DNA of 39,780 bases from a virus. Below are positions 1 to 8,010 of this stretch, in pieces. A program made the translations under genes and the position numbers. Below the pieces are notes generated by a model that worked only from the letters and a program-made list of their open reading frames with translations, was not told where the DNA came from and did not search any database. How positions within the stretch are numbered: position 1 is the first letter of the stretch; each line of letters opens with the position of its first letter. Location: the IMG/VR virus record IMGVR_UViG_3300020457_000024, positions 1 through 39,780 of that record. One strand, given 5' to 3'.

Positions 1-776
1 ATGAATTATTAAGAGACCAAAGAAAATTAACAGTGGTTGATTTAGTTAGGTTAGTAAACCAAGGTAAATATAGATTCCAAGGTCAACAAACTAAACAAGA
101 TTTCCTTAGATTATCAGAAAAAATAAATGAGACATTAAATGAGTCATGGGACAAAACCATCGGGCGATTTATTAGAGATTTAGAAATTAAGGATGATGCT
201 GGTGAAACAACAATACAAAGAGAATGGAGTTCTGCTAAAGTAGAAGATGAATTGGTTTCTGATTGGCAACGTATAAAAGATAATCCAGATGCGAATTTTG
301 AAAGTCTAAGGGGTAAAAAATATCTTAAAGAAATATATAAATTAGAAGAAGAATATGATAGGATTTTAAATTATTTCAAAGCAGCAAATGCTCTTAGTGC
401 AATGTTACAAGAAAAAACATTTATCTCTGATGACGTATCTTATGATATGACTGAGAAAGAAAAAGAATTTAAGGAACAATATAAAAATATTAAAGAAAGT
501 ATAAGTGATTATAATAAATATAGAAAAACAATGATTAAAGAAATTAAAGAAAAGCGTAAGAAACAAGAACAGTTGAGGCGCAGATTACAAAGAAAGAAGA
601 TGGATGATAGACCCGGTGCAAAACCAGAACAAGAAGATACTGCTGAAGTAGATGAATTTATGGAACAAGTAGCAGCAGAAAGAAAAAAGACAGAACCTAC
701 TAGAATAACACCGGGTATGAATATTGATGAACTAAGGGCTAAAGTAAAAGAATTAAATGAGAGGTATGGTAAATGA
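1..776 (+). CDS. C-terminal part of an unrecognised coiled-coil protein (5' truncated)
   Basis: The reading frame is open to the left edge: sense codons run from position 3 into the GTG at 33. The true start therefore probably lies outside the window, and GTG 33 is only a formal start. The visible part is highly charged, with long predicted helices; a Lys/Arg/Glu-rich coiled-coil stretch lies near codons 155-195 counted from GTG 33, followed by a Pro/Glu-rich linker and a short terminal helix. I recognise no family. It precedes the head genes, where portal or portal-adjacent proteins usually lie, so the missing N-terminal part could belong to a portal or minor head protein; that is position-based speculation. 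It overlaps the next gene by ATGA, which suggests translational coupling. Confidence 0.6.
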   Translation, partial: ELLRDQRKLTVVDLVRLVNQGKYRFQGQQTKQDFLRLSEKINETLNESWDKTIGRFIRDLEIKDDAGETTIQREWSSAKVEDELVSDWQRIKDNPDANFESLRGKKYLKEIYKLEEEYDRILNYFKAANALSAMLQEKTFISDDVSYDMTEKEKEFKEQYKNIKESISDYNKYRKTMIKEIKEKRKKQEQLRRRLQRKKMDDRPGAKPEQEDTAEVDEFMEQVAAERKKTEPTRITPGMNIDELRAKVKELNERYGK

Positions 777-1117
777 CATGGGAACGCATATTAAGAAAGG
801 CAAACAGCCCTATGCTAGATAAGGCAACGCCTAAACAAAAAAAGAAAATTAAAAAGGTATTACAGTCCGTACAACCTAGTGAATATATGGGTCAAGACTT
901 TACTAAACTAGGAGATTTACTAGATGAATTAAATACTCTAGATACTAATAAATCAAAATCAATGCAAAAGAAAATGAATTCCTTTGAAGAAAGAAATACT
1001 GATTTGGTTGCTAGGGCTGCTGAAATGAGAAAGGACTATGAGATTCTATATCGTCAATTACGAGGGATGGTATATCCAAAGAGTAAAGGCGATTTAGGAG
1101 ATGAGAAAGATGAGTGA
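773..1117 (+). CDS. Small charged protein of unknown function (114 aa)
   Basis: The ATG lies within the stop of the preceding gene (ATGA overlap), a coupling arrangement typical of compact virus operons and the reason for choosing this start. The product is lysine-rich at the N-terminus and mostly helical, with a heptad-like stretch in its second half. There are no membrane segments, cysteine clusters or recognisable motifs. It sits among small head-region genes upstream of the ligase and protease, so a head-morphogenesis or assembly-cofactor role is possible but not shown. The family is not recognised. Confidence 0.6.
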   Translation: MTWERILRKANSPMLDKATPKQKKKIKKVLQSVQPSEYMGQDFTKLGDLLDELNTLDTNKSKSMQKKMNSFEERNTDLVARAAEMRKDYEILYRQLRGMVYPKSKGDLGDEKDE

Positions 1118-1346
1118 CGAAAGTGAAATGTTAATGTTGTTAAAGACATTAGTTGACAAAGTAAATGAACTGGAAAGAGCAGTTTATGATAAAGACAACC
1201 TGTTAATGAAATCAGGTTATGTTGTTGTAGATACTCCTACTCCAGTTATGTCTGCTGGTGATACTGCCACAGATGTAGATGCTATTGCTAAGATGGATTG
1301 GGATGAAATCGGTGCAATGATGAGTAAATTGGAAGGTGGTTATTAA
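1110..1346 (+). CDS. Small acidic protein of unknown function (78 aa)
   Basis: Two in-frame ATGs exist, at 1101 and 1110. I prefer 1110 because a GGAGATGAG purine-rich ribosome-binding stretch ends a few bases before it. The product begins with a short leucine/methionine-rich amphipathic helix, is acidic towards the C-terminus, and ends in an Asp/Trp-containing helix. It overlaps the end of the preceding gene by 8 bases and the next gene by one base (TAATG). No family is recognised. It resembles the small helical accessory proteins often found beside portal and protease genes. Confidence 0.55.
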   Translation: MSDESEMLMLLKTLVDKVNELERAVYDKDNLLMKSGYVVVDTPTPVMSAGDTATDVDAIAKMDWDEIGAMMSKLEGGY

Positions 1347-1561
1347 TGCCAGAAAAAGTAACAAAAGAAGAAAAGATAGCAGAACTTCTGCTAAAGGCAA
1401 CTGAAAAGGCTGTTGAATTACTTGGTAACAAGGATGATTTCAACGAGGATGATTTAACTGGTGAGACCGTTAAGTTAAGCCGACCAAAGGCCACTAAGGT
1501 TCCTGATGCAAAGGGAAGCGATGAAGAGAAGACAAAGATAAGAGATGAAATAGAGGGGTAA
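1346..1561 (+). CDS. Small Lys/Glu-rich protein of unknown function (71 aa)
   Basis: It starts at an ATG sharing its A with the TAA stop of the previous gene. The protein is very rich in Lys, Glu and Asp, helical in its first third and apparently disordered afterwards. It has no cysteines and no membrane segment. It ends two bases before the ligase start, so it belongs to the same transcription unit. No family is recognised. Confidence 0.5.
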   Translation: MPEKVTKEEKIAELLLKATEKAVELLGNKDDFNEDDLTGETVKLSRPKATKVPDAKGSDEEKTKIRDEIEG

Positions 1562-1563
1562 AT

Positions 1564-4080
1564 ATGCCCCTATCTGGTGTCTTTGATAAGAAGAAACCTT
1601 CGTTAGCGAAGCGTGTCCTAAACTTCTATGAAGACGTTAGATATAATTATTTATCAGCAAGAGAAGACCCTAAAGGTTTTGCAAAGGATTGGCAAAAATC
1701 AATTAAAAGAATTAGAGAAGATTTTGATGGGCTAAATGATTTCTCAAGAGAAATGAAGAAGTATCTTGATGAAAAGATAGTTTTCCAAAAAGAAGTAATG
1801 AATCCAGAATCTCATCAGGCTAGAGATTTGTGGAAACAAATCAAAACTCTGCGCTTTAATTCTGATGAATTGAATGACCCGTTTGCTAAACAAATGGGGG
1901 ATAAAGTCATACAAAATTTAGTATCGAAGCCCTCTATATATGCTATATTCATACACTATGCCCTACGGTCACACGCGCATAGTATTGATGAAGAATCTTG
2001 GGAGAAAAATGGGCTTTCTCCCGATACCATCACAGAAGGTGCGGTGGGGCTAGACTTAGCATTGGATGACATTACTACATACATTATAGAACACTATGGT
2101 GATGACGTTGACACATCAAAGGTAAAACCAAAGTTTAGGCCAGCATTAGAATTATTAGAAAAGGTATATCTAGAGAGAAACACAGAAGAAAATTGGCAGA
2201 AACTAATTGCTATGGATTTAAAGAAAAGTGACGAAGAAAAAGCAGAAATAGATTTTATAGTTCCTAACAAACCAATGTATAGAATATTTGAAATAAATGA
2301 TATAAAAGAATTAAAAGGGTTTAGTGGAGAGTGGGTGGTTCAAGAGAAATACGATGGAATCAGAATACAAATACACAAGATGGATGAGAACATCAAAATC
2401 TATACCTATAATGAAAAAGACATAACAAAAAAATGTAAAGATGTTGTTGAAAGATTAAAGGCTAAACAATTTGGTGATTTAATATTAGATGCAGAGTTAA
2501 TTTTGTATGATAAAGATGAACCACTACATAGAGCAGATACTATCGCACATCTATTTAAGAATAAATATAAAGATGCTAAACTAAAGGCAAGAGTCTTTGA
2601 TATAATGCATCACGAAGATAAGAATATTGCTGATGACCCACTTAGAGAAAGAATAAACATTTTGTTCTATCAATTTTCTCAACAGTCATCAGATGAATTA
2701 AGTTTCCCAAATAAAAAGAATACTCGCATTGCTGATTCTTTGGCAGAGGTTAAAAAATATAGTGAAGATATTATGCAATCAAGAACCTCAGAAGGAGTTG
2801 TAATTAAAGATATAGAATCTACTTATTACATAGGTAATAAGAAAAACCCCAAGTGGATTAAATGGAAGAAGTTTGTTGATTTAGATGTTATTGTTTTGAA
2901 CAAAAAGAAAACTAAATCTAACTTGTATTCCTATACTGTTGGTGTTGGCCCGTTGAGTGGTGAAGAAACAAGAGAACATGGTGGTGAAGAAATAGATGGT
3001 AAAACATATCTACCTGTTGGTAAAGCATTAAACACTAAAGAAAATGTTGATGTAGGTGCAATCATTAGAGTAAAGGTAGATGAGGTAAAGCGTAAAGGAA
3101 CGGGCTATAGTTTATTCTCTGCTAAAGTTATTGAAATACCAGAAGTAGAAGCCCCAGAGAAATTAATCACATTAGAGTTATTAGCAAAGGATAGTAGAAA
3201 ATCACTAGCCTATGATGTTCAAGAAGCACTTGAGAAGTATATCATAACAGATGGTATTCATGGAGAAGCAGAAATAATACTAAAAGGTAATTATGAAGGA
3301 TTTACTATTTATGGTTTTGAAGGAGATGCATTAATGGAAAAGAATGCTCTAGCAGATATGGATTCTTGGAAAGACCAAATTACTGAAATAAATAAAACAA
3401 AATCTTCTGATGCTAGAAATGCAATTAAACAATTCTTAAAAGAAAAAGACCCTAATGAAGAAGGTGTACCAACAAAAGAAATTTTAGAATTTGTTAAGGA
3501 GCACCCAGACACAAAGGAAAACTCTATGGATTTATTTGACAATAGGGCTGAAACATTGAAAAATTGGATGAATGACCAAGATGAGTTTATACCTATGGCC
3601 GGTGAAAAATTTACATTTAATTCTAACCATATTTCTAAAAACACAGATGAAGAAGAAAGTAGAGTTGGAACCTTTAGGTTAATGACTACTGAAGACGATA
3701 ATATTACTTTAGTGTTTGAAGTCAATAAGACTAGACAGGCTTGGAATATTGACATTGAAGACACAGAAGATATATTCAATTTGTTTGGAAAGGCTGGTAA
3801 ATTTCCAGCAGAAATTGCTACTCGGATAAAGGGGAAGAAGTTACTAGATAAGGGGAAGATTGAACTAGGTGTTCAAAAGGACGGTTATCACGAATATAGA
3901 ATAGATGGAGACAAGTTTGACACTAGACTTCACTTTAGGGTTGTACCTGTCAATGAAGAAGATACATGGTTAGTTTGGACAGGATACAAGCAAGAGATGC
4001 TAGATATAAAAGAAGACAAGGGTAAGTGGGATTTATCTACGGATAGGTTTAAGAAATTAACCATGCAAATCCCCGAATAG
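1564..4080 (+). CDS. ATP-dependent DNA ligase with long C-terminal extension (838 aa)
   Basis: The enzyme seals nicks in duplex DNA by lysine adenylation, AMP transfer to the 5' phosphate, and phosphodiester formation. Visible nucleotidyltransferase motifs are motif I EKYDGIR (Lys262 as the adenylated residue), motif III DAEL (309-312), IIIa around residues 340-350 (ARVFDIM), motif IV EGVVIKD (410-416) and motif V KWIKWKK (430-436). An OB-fold-like region follows to about residue 545. Residues 1-250 fit the N-terminal DNA-binding domain of archaeal/eukaryotic ligases. Residues about 550-838 are extra compared with the usual length of about 560-600. The end of this extension (about 765-825: IELGV, YHEYRIDGDKF, RLHFRVVPV, TWLVWTG) vaguely recalls the LigD 3'-phosphoesterase layout, which is unproven. 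Its position between small head-region genes and the prohead protease is unusual for a replication or repair enzyme. Confidence 0.9.
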   Translation: MPLSGVFDKKKPSLAKRVLNFYEDVRYNYLSAREDPKGFAKDWQKSIKRIREDFDGLNDFSREMKKYLDEKIVFQKEVMNPESHQARDLWKQIKTLRFNSDELNDPFAKQMGDKVIQNLVSKPSIYAIFIHYALRSHAHSIDEESWEKNGLSPDTITEGAVGLDLALDDITTYIIEHYGDDVDTSKVKPKFRPALELLEKVYLERNTEENWQKLIAMDLKKSDEEKAEIDFIVPNKPMYRIFEINDIKELKGFSGEWVVQEKYDGIRIQIHKMDENIKIYTYNEKDITKKCKDVVERLKAKQFGDLILDAELILYDKDEPLHRADTIAHLFKNKYKDAKLKARVFDIMHHEDKNIADDPLRERINILFYQFSQQSSDELSFPNKKNTRIADSLAEVKKYSEDIMQSRTSEGVVIKDIESTYYIGNKKNPKWIKWKKFVDLDVIVLNKKKTKSNLYSYTVGVGPLSGEETREHGGEEIDGKTYLPVGKALNTKENVDVGAIIRVKVDEVKRKGTGYSLFSAKVIEIPEVEAPEKLITLELLAKDSRKSLAYDVQEALEKYIITDGIHGEAEIILKGNYEGFTIYGFEGDALMEKNALADMDSWKDQITEINKTKSSDARNAIKQFLKEKDPNEEGVPTKEILEFVKEHPDTKENSMDLFDNRAETLKNWMNDQDEFIPMAGEKFTFNSNHISKNTDEEESRVGTFRLMTTEDDNITLVFEVNKTRQAWNIDIEDTEDIFNLFGKAGKFPAEIATRIKGKKLLDKGKIELGVQKDGYHEYRIDGDKFDTRLHFRVVPVNEEDTWLVWTGYKQEMLDIKEDKGKWDLSTDRFKKLTMQIPE

Positions 4081-4116
4081 CGTGGACTTCATATAGTAAA
4101 TTGAGGAAGTGGTTTC

Positions 4117-5364
4117 ATGCCGGAAGCGGTTTTACTGAAATCTGATACAGATGGAGCATTTAACATATTAAAATCTGATGAATTAGTTATTGGTGGGTAT
4201 GCATCTATAGAAGTAGTAGACAAACAAAATGATTTAATAACATTATCCGCATTAGAAGAATCAGTAAAGAAATACATGGGAGAAAAGAAATACAGAAATG
4301 TAATGTCAAACCATTCAAATGTTCAGGTCGGGGAGGTAATAGAACAATATAGAGACAAACATGGTACTTTACACAAAACCCATGTTGATGATGTCGGCTT
4401 TTATGTTGTTATTAAACTCCGAGATGATATAGAAAAGGCAAAAGAAATTTCAAGAGGTATTAGAAAAGGTACTCTCCGTTCATTTAGTATAGGTGGACAA
4501 GCATTATCAAAAAGAAAAAAGTCTAGTAATGAATTAGGCGACTATAATGAGATAGATAAGTTAGAACTCCATGAAGTAACGATTTGTGAGAAAGGAATAA
4601 ACCCAGAAGCAAAGTTTGATATTTTAAAGGAGGAACGTGATACAATGAGTGATAAGTTGGAAAAGACGTTGGAAGAAATTAATGCGCTGATGAAGCAAGT
4701 TAATGAACTCCAAAAAGAAGAAGACCCTGATGCGGAAGCAGCCAAAGCATCTTCAATGGGTACTTCATACGAAAGTATGGATACTGATGAGGAAAAGGAA
4801 GCAGGCGACTATAAGAAGCCTGACAATGAAATGGCAATGGCCGATATGGGTAGTGATGAAGACGAATCGGAGGTTAGTATGTCTAACTACGATTCGGAGG
4901 CAAAAGGAAGGACTGGGCCAGAAGGCTTTGTTGAGGGAGGATTAGCAGGCGAGGAATCAGCAGGCAAGAAACTACCCCAAGCACCGCAAGTAGGCCCATT
5001 GTATAAGGAGTGGAATAATGAGGAATTCGCTACTTTAGACCTTTCTACTGCTAATGTAGAAAAGGCGTATGATGCTTTCAAGGCAGAACAACTTGAAAAG
5101 ATGGCATACGACTCGTTGAAGGAGCAATTTGAGGCTCGCTTCAAGCATGAAACAGAAGTACGAAAGGCTGATGTTTTAAAGAACGAATATGACGCAAAGA
5201 ATGAGGTTGAGGCATTAAGAGAGGAGTTCGCTACTCTCCGAAAGAGCCTAGAAACCACGAATGATGAGATTGTTAAGTCTCAAACCATTTCAGTCCCAGA
5301 TATTGACGTATCTGAGATGTCTTGGGGAGAAATACACAATCTAGTTGCGGAGTATGAGAGGTGA
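4117..5364 (+). CDS. XkdF-like prohead protease fused to scaffolding domain (415 aa)
   Basis: Residues 1 to about 165 fit a phage prohead serine protease of the XkdF/U35 type. Candidate catalytic residues are His66 (in SNHSN) and a serine in RSFSIGG (Ser124, or Ser122), followed by the family-like ELHEVTI...INPEA segment at 150-165. From about 175 to the end it is acidic, helical and coiled-coil rich, as expected for a scaffold that fills the procapsid and is then degraded. The gene lies directly before the major capsid gene, the standard order. ATG 4117 is preceded by a GAGGAAGTGG purine stretch. An in-frame internal start at 4645 with a strong ribosome-binding site is listed separately. Confidence 0.85.
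   Translation: MPEAVLLKSDTDGAFNILKSDELVIGGYASIEVVDKQNDLITLSALEESVKKYMGEKKYRNVMSNHSNVQVGEVIEQYRDKHGTLHKTHVDDVGFYVVIKLRDDIEKAKEISRGIRKGTLRSFSIGGQALSKRKKSSNELGDYNEIDKLELHEVTICEKGINPEAKFDILKEERDTMSDKLEKTLEEINALMKQVNELQKEEDPDAEAAKASSMGTSYESMDTDEEKEAGDYKKPDNEMAMADMGSDEDESEVSMSNYDSEAKGRTGPEGFVEGGLAGEESAGKKLPQAPQVGPLYKEWNNEEFATLDLSTANVEKAYDAFKAEQLEKMAYDSLKEQFEARFKHETEVRKADVLKNEYDAKNEVEALREEFATLRKSLETTNDEIVKSQTISVPDIDVSEMSWGEIHNLVAEYER
4626..4647 (+). promoter_or_regulatory. Strong internal Shine-Dalgarno and ATG inside the protease gene
   Basis: AAAGGAGG lies 11 bases upstream of an in-frame ATG. It is among the best anti-Shine-Dalgarno matches in the window, stronger than the site of the full-length gene. 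It would set the start of the nested scaffold. Confidence 0.5.
4645..5364 (+). CDS. Nested in-frame scaffold product from internal start (239 aa)
   Basis: Inside the protease-scaffold gene, AAAGGAGG at 4626-4633 lies 11 bases before an in-frame ATG at 4645 (codon 177 of the long form). It falls exactly at the boundary between the protease domain and the coiled-coil scaffold. Translation from here would give a free scaffold protein, as in lambda, where Nu3 is nested in C. The sequence shows the site; that it is used is inferred. The codons in this stretch (Lys-Glu-Glu) can produce AAGGAGG by chance, so confidence is moderate. Confidence 0.5.
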   Translation: MSDKLEKTLEEINALMKQVNELQKEEDPDAEAAKASSMGTSYESMDTDEEKEAGDYKKPDNEMAMADMGSDEDESEVSMSNYDSEAKGRTGPEGFVEGGLAGEESAGKKLPQAPQVGPLYKEWNNEEFATLDLSTANVEKAYDAFKAEQLEKMAYDSLKEQFEARFKHETEVRKADVLKNEYDAKNEVEALREEFATLRKSLETTNDEIVKSQTISVPDIDVSEMSWGEIHNLVAEYER

Positions 5365-5369
5365 AATGA

Positions 5370-6746
5370 ATGGCAACAAATTATGTTAAAACCATGAAAG
5401 ATTTAGAGGCCGCAACCTACGGTGGTAGGGGCGGTATGGGCGGTAATAGCCTGTTAAAGAGCGCAGGTATCGTTGCTGGTTTACATACCGGACACGGCGG
5501 TACTGAAACCCCACAAGGAACAGTAGCCAGTTTTGGCAACCTATACAACGTTGTATATGGAAAGAAAGTTTGGTCAATGCTTAACCAAGAGGTTAACGCA
5601 CTGGCTATGCTCTCAAAGAGACCCTATACTTCTAGTGGGTGGAGAATAATGACTGCTAGGCCAGAAGGTGGTTCTGGAAGCCAATTTGCAACAATTAACT
5701 CAGGTGCAGGTACTGGAACAGGTGCTCAAGGTGGAAGCGCACCACGAATTGATAAGATTGGTGGTGTAACAGAGAATGCAAGGTTAATAACCGATATTCC
5801 TGCAATTGCACCCACTTACACCACTCTCTTTACAAGCCCGAAAACTGTTGCTCACATGTTTGAGTTCACAGAACTGGCTTTAGAGATGGCTAAGATTGAT
5901 GATGGCGTTGGTGATTTAAGAGCCTTAATCCGTGAGGATATGGGTAAGCATCACGCTGAAGCACAGAACAAGATGCTATTAATGCCTCTTGAGAACTATG
6001 ACCAGACTGACGGTTCTTCTGTAATAGATGTAACTGCAAACTATACTTCTTTGTTTAAGATAGTGGCTTCTTCAAAGGAGATTGAGGCTATGGAGGATGC
6101 AAGCATGATAGACACCGGAGCATCAACAAGCGGTGGAATCATTAACCAATTAGTTACACTGTTTGGAAACACAGACAGACAAATTGGTGCTGACAATGCG
6201 TTCAATGAATCCTTTATGGACGCAGAAGTAGACTATGGTGACAGTTATGGTTCAAACGATGCAAGGCCTTTAACCCTAACCATCCTTAACGCTATGTTAA
6301 GGCGAATAAGGGAAAATGGAGGAAGCCCCAAGGTTATCCTAACTGGGTATGATACTATCCAGCATCTAGGTGACCTATTACAGAGCCAAGAGAGGTTTAT
6401 GGATAGAAAGGAAATTATCCCCACTCATGGCGGCGTTAGGGGAGTAAAGGGTTCTGAGGTAGGATTCAGAGTAGCGACATACTACGACATACCCTTGATT
6501 CCATGCAAGGACATGCCTAAGACCGGACAAGGTTCTAACAAGTTAAGCGACATGCTTATTCTAGATACAGACCATCTCTGGTTATCGGTTATGAAGCCAA
6601 CTGAATACTTTGAGGACGGAATTGACAACGGAAACCCATTCGGTGTTGGAACCCTTGGAAACCAAGCAATGTATAGAACCATTGCTGAAACCGGGTGTTC
6701 TTTCTTCAAGGGACAAGGTAAGATAACTAACATAACGAGTGCATGA
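5370..6746 (+). CDS. Major capsid protein, HK97 fold (458 aa)
   Basis: This protein builds the icosahedral shell. The length, the position immediately after the protease-scaffold gene, and the sequence style fit HK97-fold capsid proteins of archaeal and bacterial tailed viruses. There is a Gly-rich N-terminal arm (about 15-60), a central alpha/beta region with a long helix (around 165-205) and a C-terminal strand-rich domain ending at 458. A GAGGTGA ribosome-binding site lies just upstream of ATG 5370. Base composition is clearly higher in GC than in neighbouring genes (one hand-counted 60-base line at 6421 has 32 G+C), as expected for a very highly expressed gene with selected codons. The assignment is by architecture, not by a database match. 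Confidence 0.85.
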   Translation: MATNYVKTMKDLEAATYGGRGGMGGNSLLKSAGIVAGLHTGHGGTETPQGTVASFGNLYNVVYGKKVWSMLNQEVNALAMLSKRPYTSSGWRIMTARPEGGSGSQFATINSGAGTGTGAQGGSAPRIDKIGGVTENARLITDIPAIAPTYTTLFTSPKTVAHMFEFTELALEMAKIDDGVGDLRALIREDMGKHHAEAQNKMLLMPLENYDQTDGSSVIDVTANYTSLFKIVASSKEIEAMEDASMIDTGASTSGGIINQLVTLFGNTDRQIGADNAFNESFMDAEVDYGDSYGSNDARPLTLTILNAMLRRIRENGGSPKVILTGYDTIQHLGDLLQSQERFMDRKEIIPTHGGVRGVKGSEVGFRVATYYDIPLIPCKDMPKTGQGSNKLSDMLILDTDHLWLSVMKPTEYFEDGIDNGNPFGVGTLGNQAMYRTIAETGCSFFKGQGKITNITSA

Positions 6747-6757
6747 GGTGATTAAGC

Positions 6758-7105
6758 ATGGCACACACAGTAACGTTGTTGAAAGACCATAAAGGTATGA
6801 CCACACCAAGAGTACATGGTGATGAATACCTTGTTGATGCTGCTTTAGTAGTAACTGAGGCAACATCCGGTGGAGAAGTAGTAACTGCTGCTTCACTTGG
6901 ATTAAGCAGTATCAATGCAGTGTTAATAACGGGTAATCAAGCCCCAGCAACCTATGATGTGGACGTGGAAGTATCTGCCGCAGGTGCTTACGAAAGTGGT
7001 ACAAGTTTTGCTTTGCTGTTTACAGCAATGGATGGGACAAATGCAGCAGCAACCGGAAACATCACTGATACGACTGTTAGAGTTCGTGTTTATGGAATAC
7101 TCTAA
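6758..7105 (+). CDS. Small capsid decoration/head-stabilising-type protein (115 aa)
   Basis: A short, Ala/Thr/Val-rich, beta-strand-rich protein with no cysteines or membrane segments, encoded directly after the major capsid gene. That is the usual place for a decoration or head-stabilisation protein. A GAGGTGAT ribosome-binding site precedes ATG 6758. It is followed by a strong RNA hairpin at 7121-7154, consistent with an abundant mRNA ending or being processed here. The exact family is not recognised, so the role is inferred from size, composition and position. Confidence 0.6.
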   Translation: MAHTVTLLKDHKGMTTPRVHGDEYLVDAALVVTEATSGGEVVTAASLGLSSINAVLITGNQAPATYDVDVEVSAAGAYESGTSFALLFTAMDGTNAAATGNITDTTVRVRVYGIL

Positions 7106-7120
7106 ATAAGAGTAGTAATG

Positions 7121-7154
7121 TGGCCTTTGGCCCCCTTCGGGGGGTCATTGGTCA
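7121..7154 (+). terminator. Strong GC hairpin with UUCG loop after the capsid genes
   Basis: CCCCC (7131-7135), loop TTCG (7136-7139) and GGGGG (7140-7144) form a very stable tetraloop hairpin. The stem extends by G.T, G-C and T-A pairs, and an outer TGGCC/GGTCA arm (7121-7125 with 7150-7154) can also pair. No T-run follows, so it may act as an mRNA 3'-end stabiliser, processing site or partial terminator rather than a classic terminator. Confidence 0.6.
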
Positions 7155-7169
7155 CGACAAGGTGATTAT

Positions 7170-7613
7170 ATGGCTAAAATAAAATATATAGGAAATCAAC
7201 CTAAGATTTCAATGATTAAAGATATGTCTTGTAAGAGGGGAGAAACCATAGACATACATCCGATTCACGCTTTAACTTACATGGGCGCATCAGATTGGGA
7301 AATAAAATTAGATGCAGAAGATAAAGAGATTTTGAGTAAAGTGAACCGCAAGTTTCACATTAGACAGTTAAACAGGGAGTTTGGCGGGCAGGGGCTAGAC
7401 GAGGCTTTAGAAAAAGCATTCCCAAAAGCAGCATCCAGATTTGGTAGAAAGACTACACCAAAGAAGGCACCAGCAAAGAAAACACCAGCAAAGAAACCTG
7501 CTGCTAAAAAGGAACCTAAAAAAGAAGAGTTAAAACCTCCAATTGAAGAAAAGAAAGAACCTAAGAAAGAAGCACCAAAGGCTAAGAAGCCTACAAAGGA
7601 TTCCGAACTTTAA
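7170..7613 (+). CDS. Virion-region protein with histone-H1-like Lys/Ala/Pro tail (147 aa)
   Basis: Residues 1 to about 88 form a compact domain of unknown family. From about residue 92 to the end the protein is a low-complexity Lys/Ala/Pro/Glu tail, with repeated PAKK and PKKE units resembling the C-terminal domain of histone H1. The AGGTGAT ribosome-binding site lies just before ATG 7170. Its place between capsid-decoration genes suggests a structural protein. The basic tail could bind packaged DNA, or could act as a flexible spike. Function is not established. Confidence 0.55.
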   Translation: MAKIKYIGNQPKISMIKDMSCKRGETIDIHPIHALTYMGASDWEIKLDAEDKEILSKVNRKFHIRQLNREFGGQGLDEALEKAFPKAASRFGRKTTPKKAPAKKTPAKKPAAKKEPKKEELKPPIEEKKEPKKEAPKAKKPTKDSEL

Positions 7614-7657
7614 TAAGGGAACCGTGTTTAGAGTGAAACAGGAGGGGAGATTGTAAA

Positions 7658-8002
7658 ATGACTTTGGGTTCAGCAACAAGCAAAATGCACGTTTTTGGTT
7701 CGACAGATGGCACTATCAACAGTGTTGCAGGAAGACAGGCTAAACAACTATTAACTGGTAAGGCAAGAATTATGTCACTTAAAGTAAGCAATAATCAAAC
7801 AACAGCAATGACTGTTGATTTTATTGATGGTGCAGGTGCATCAGCCTTTAATGGAAAGTTAATTCAAAGAGTTAATGTTGGAGCAGTTAGAGAAAATCTA
7901 GACTTTGATATGCATGGGGCCATCGTAAATGATGGGTTATATGTTCTAGTTAGTGGGGCAGGAACTAAAGTTCAATTATCAGTTTCTGCTCAATATAACT
8001 AG
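7658..8002 (+). CDS. Small beta-rich putative virion protein (114 aa)
   Basis: It starts at an ATG preceded by an AGGAGGGGAG ribosome-binding stretch, one of the stronger sites in the window, which suggests high expression. The protein is Gly/Ala/Val-rich with alternating strands and no cysteines, membrane segments or catalytic motifs. Its size matches the decoration-type protein upstream, and it lies in the head block. I infer a minor capsid or decoration role; the family is not recognised. Confidence 0.55.
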   Translation: MTLGSATSKMHVFGSTDGTINSVAGRQAKQLLTGKARIMSLKVSNNQTTAMTVDFIDGAGASAFNGKLIQRVNVGAVRENLDFDMHGAIVNDGLYVLVSGAGTKVQLSVSAQYN

Positions 8003-8010
8003 GTGAAATA

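Noticed and set aside
3309-3779. 156-aa minus-strand ORF opposite the ligase
   Set aside because: Ser/Val/Phe-rich antisense shadow of a clear coding gene on the other strand.
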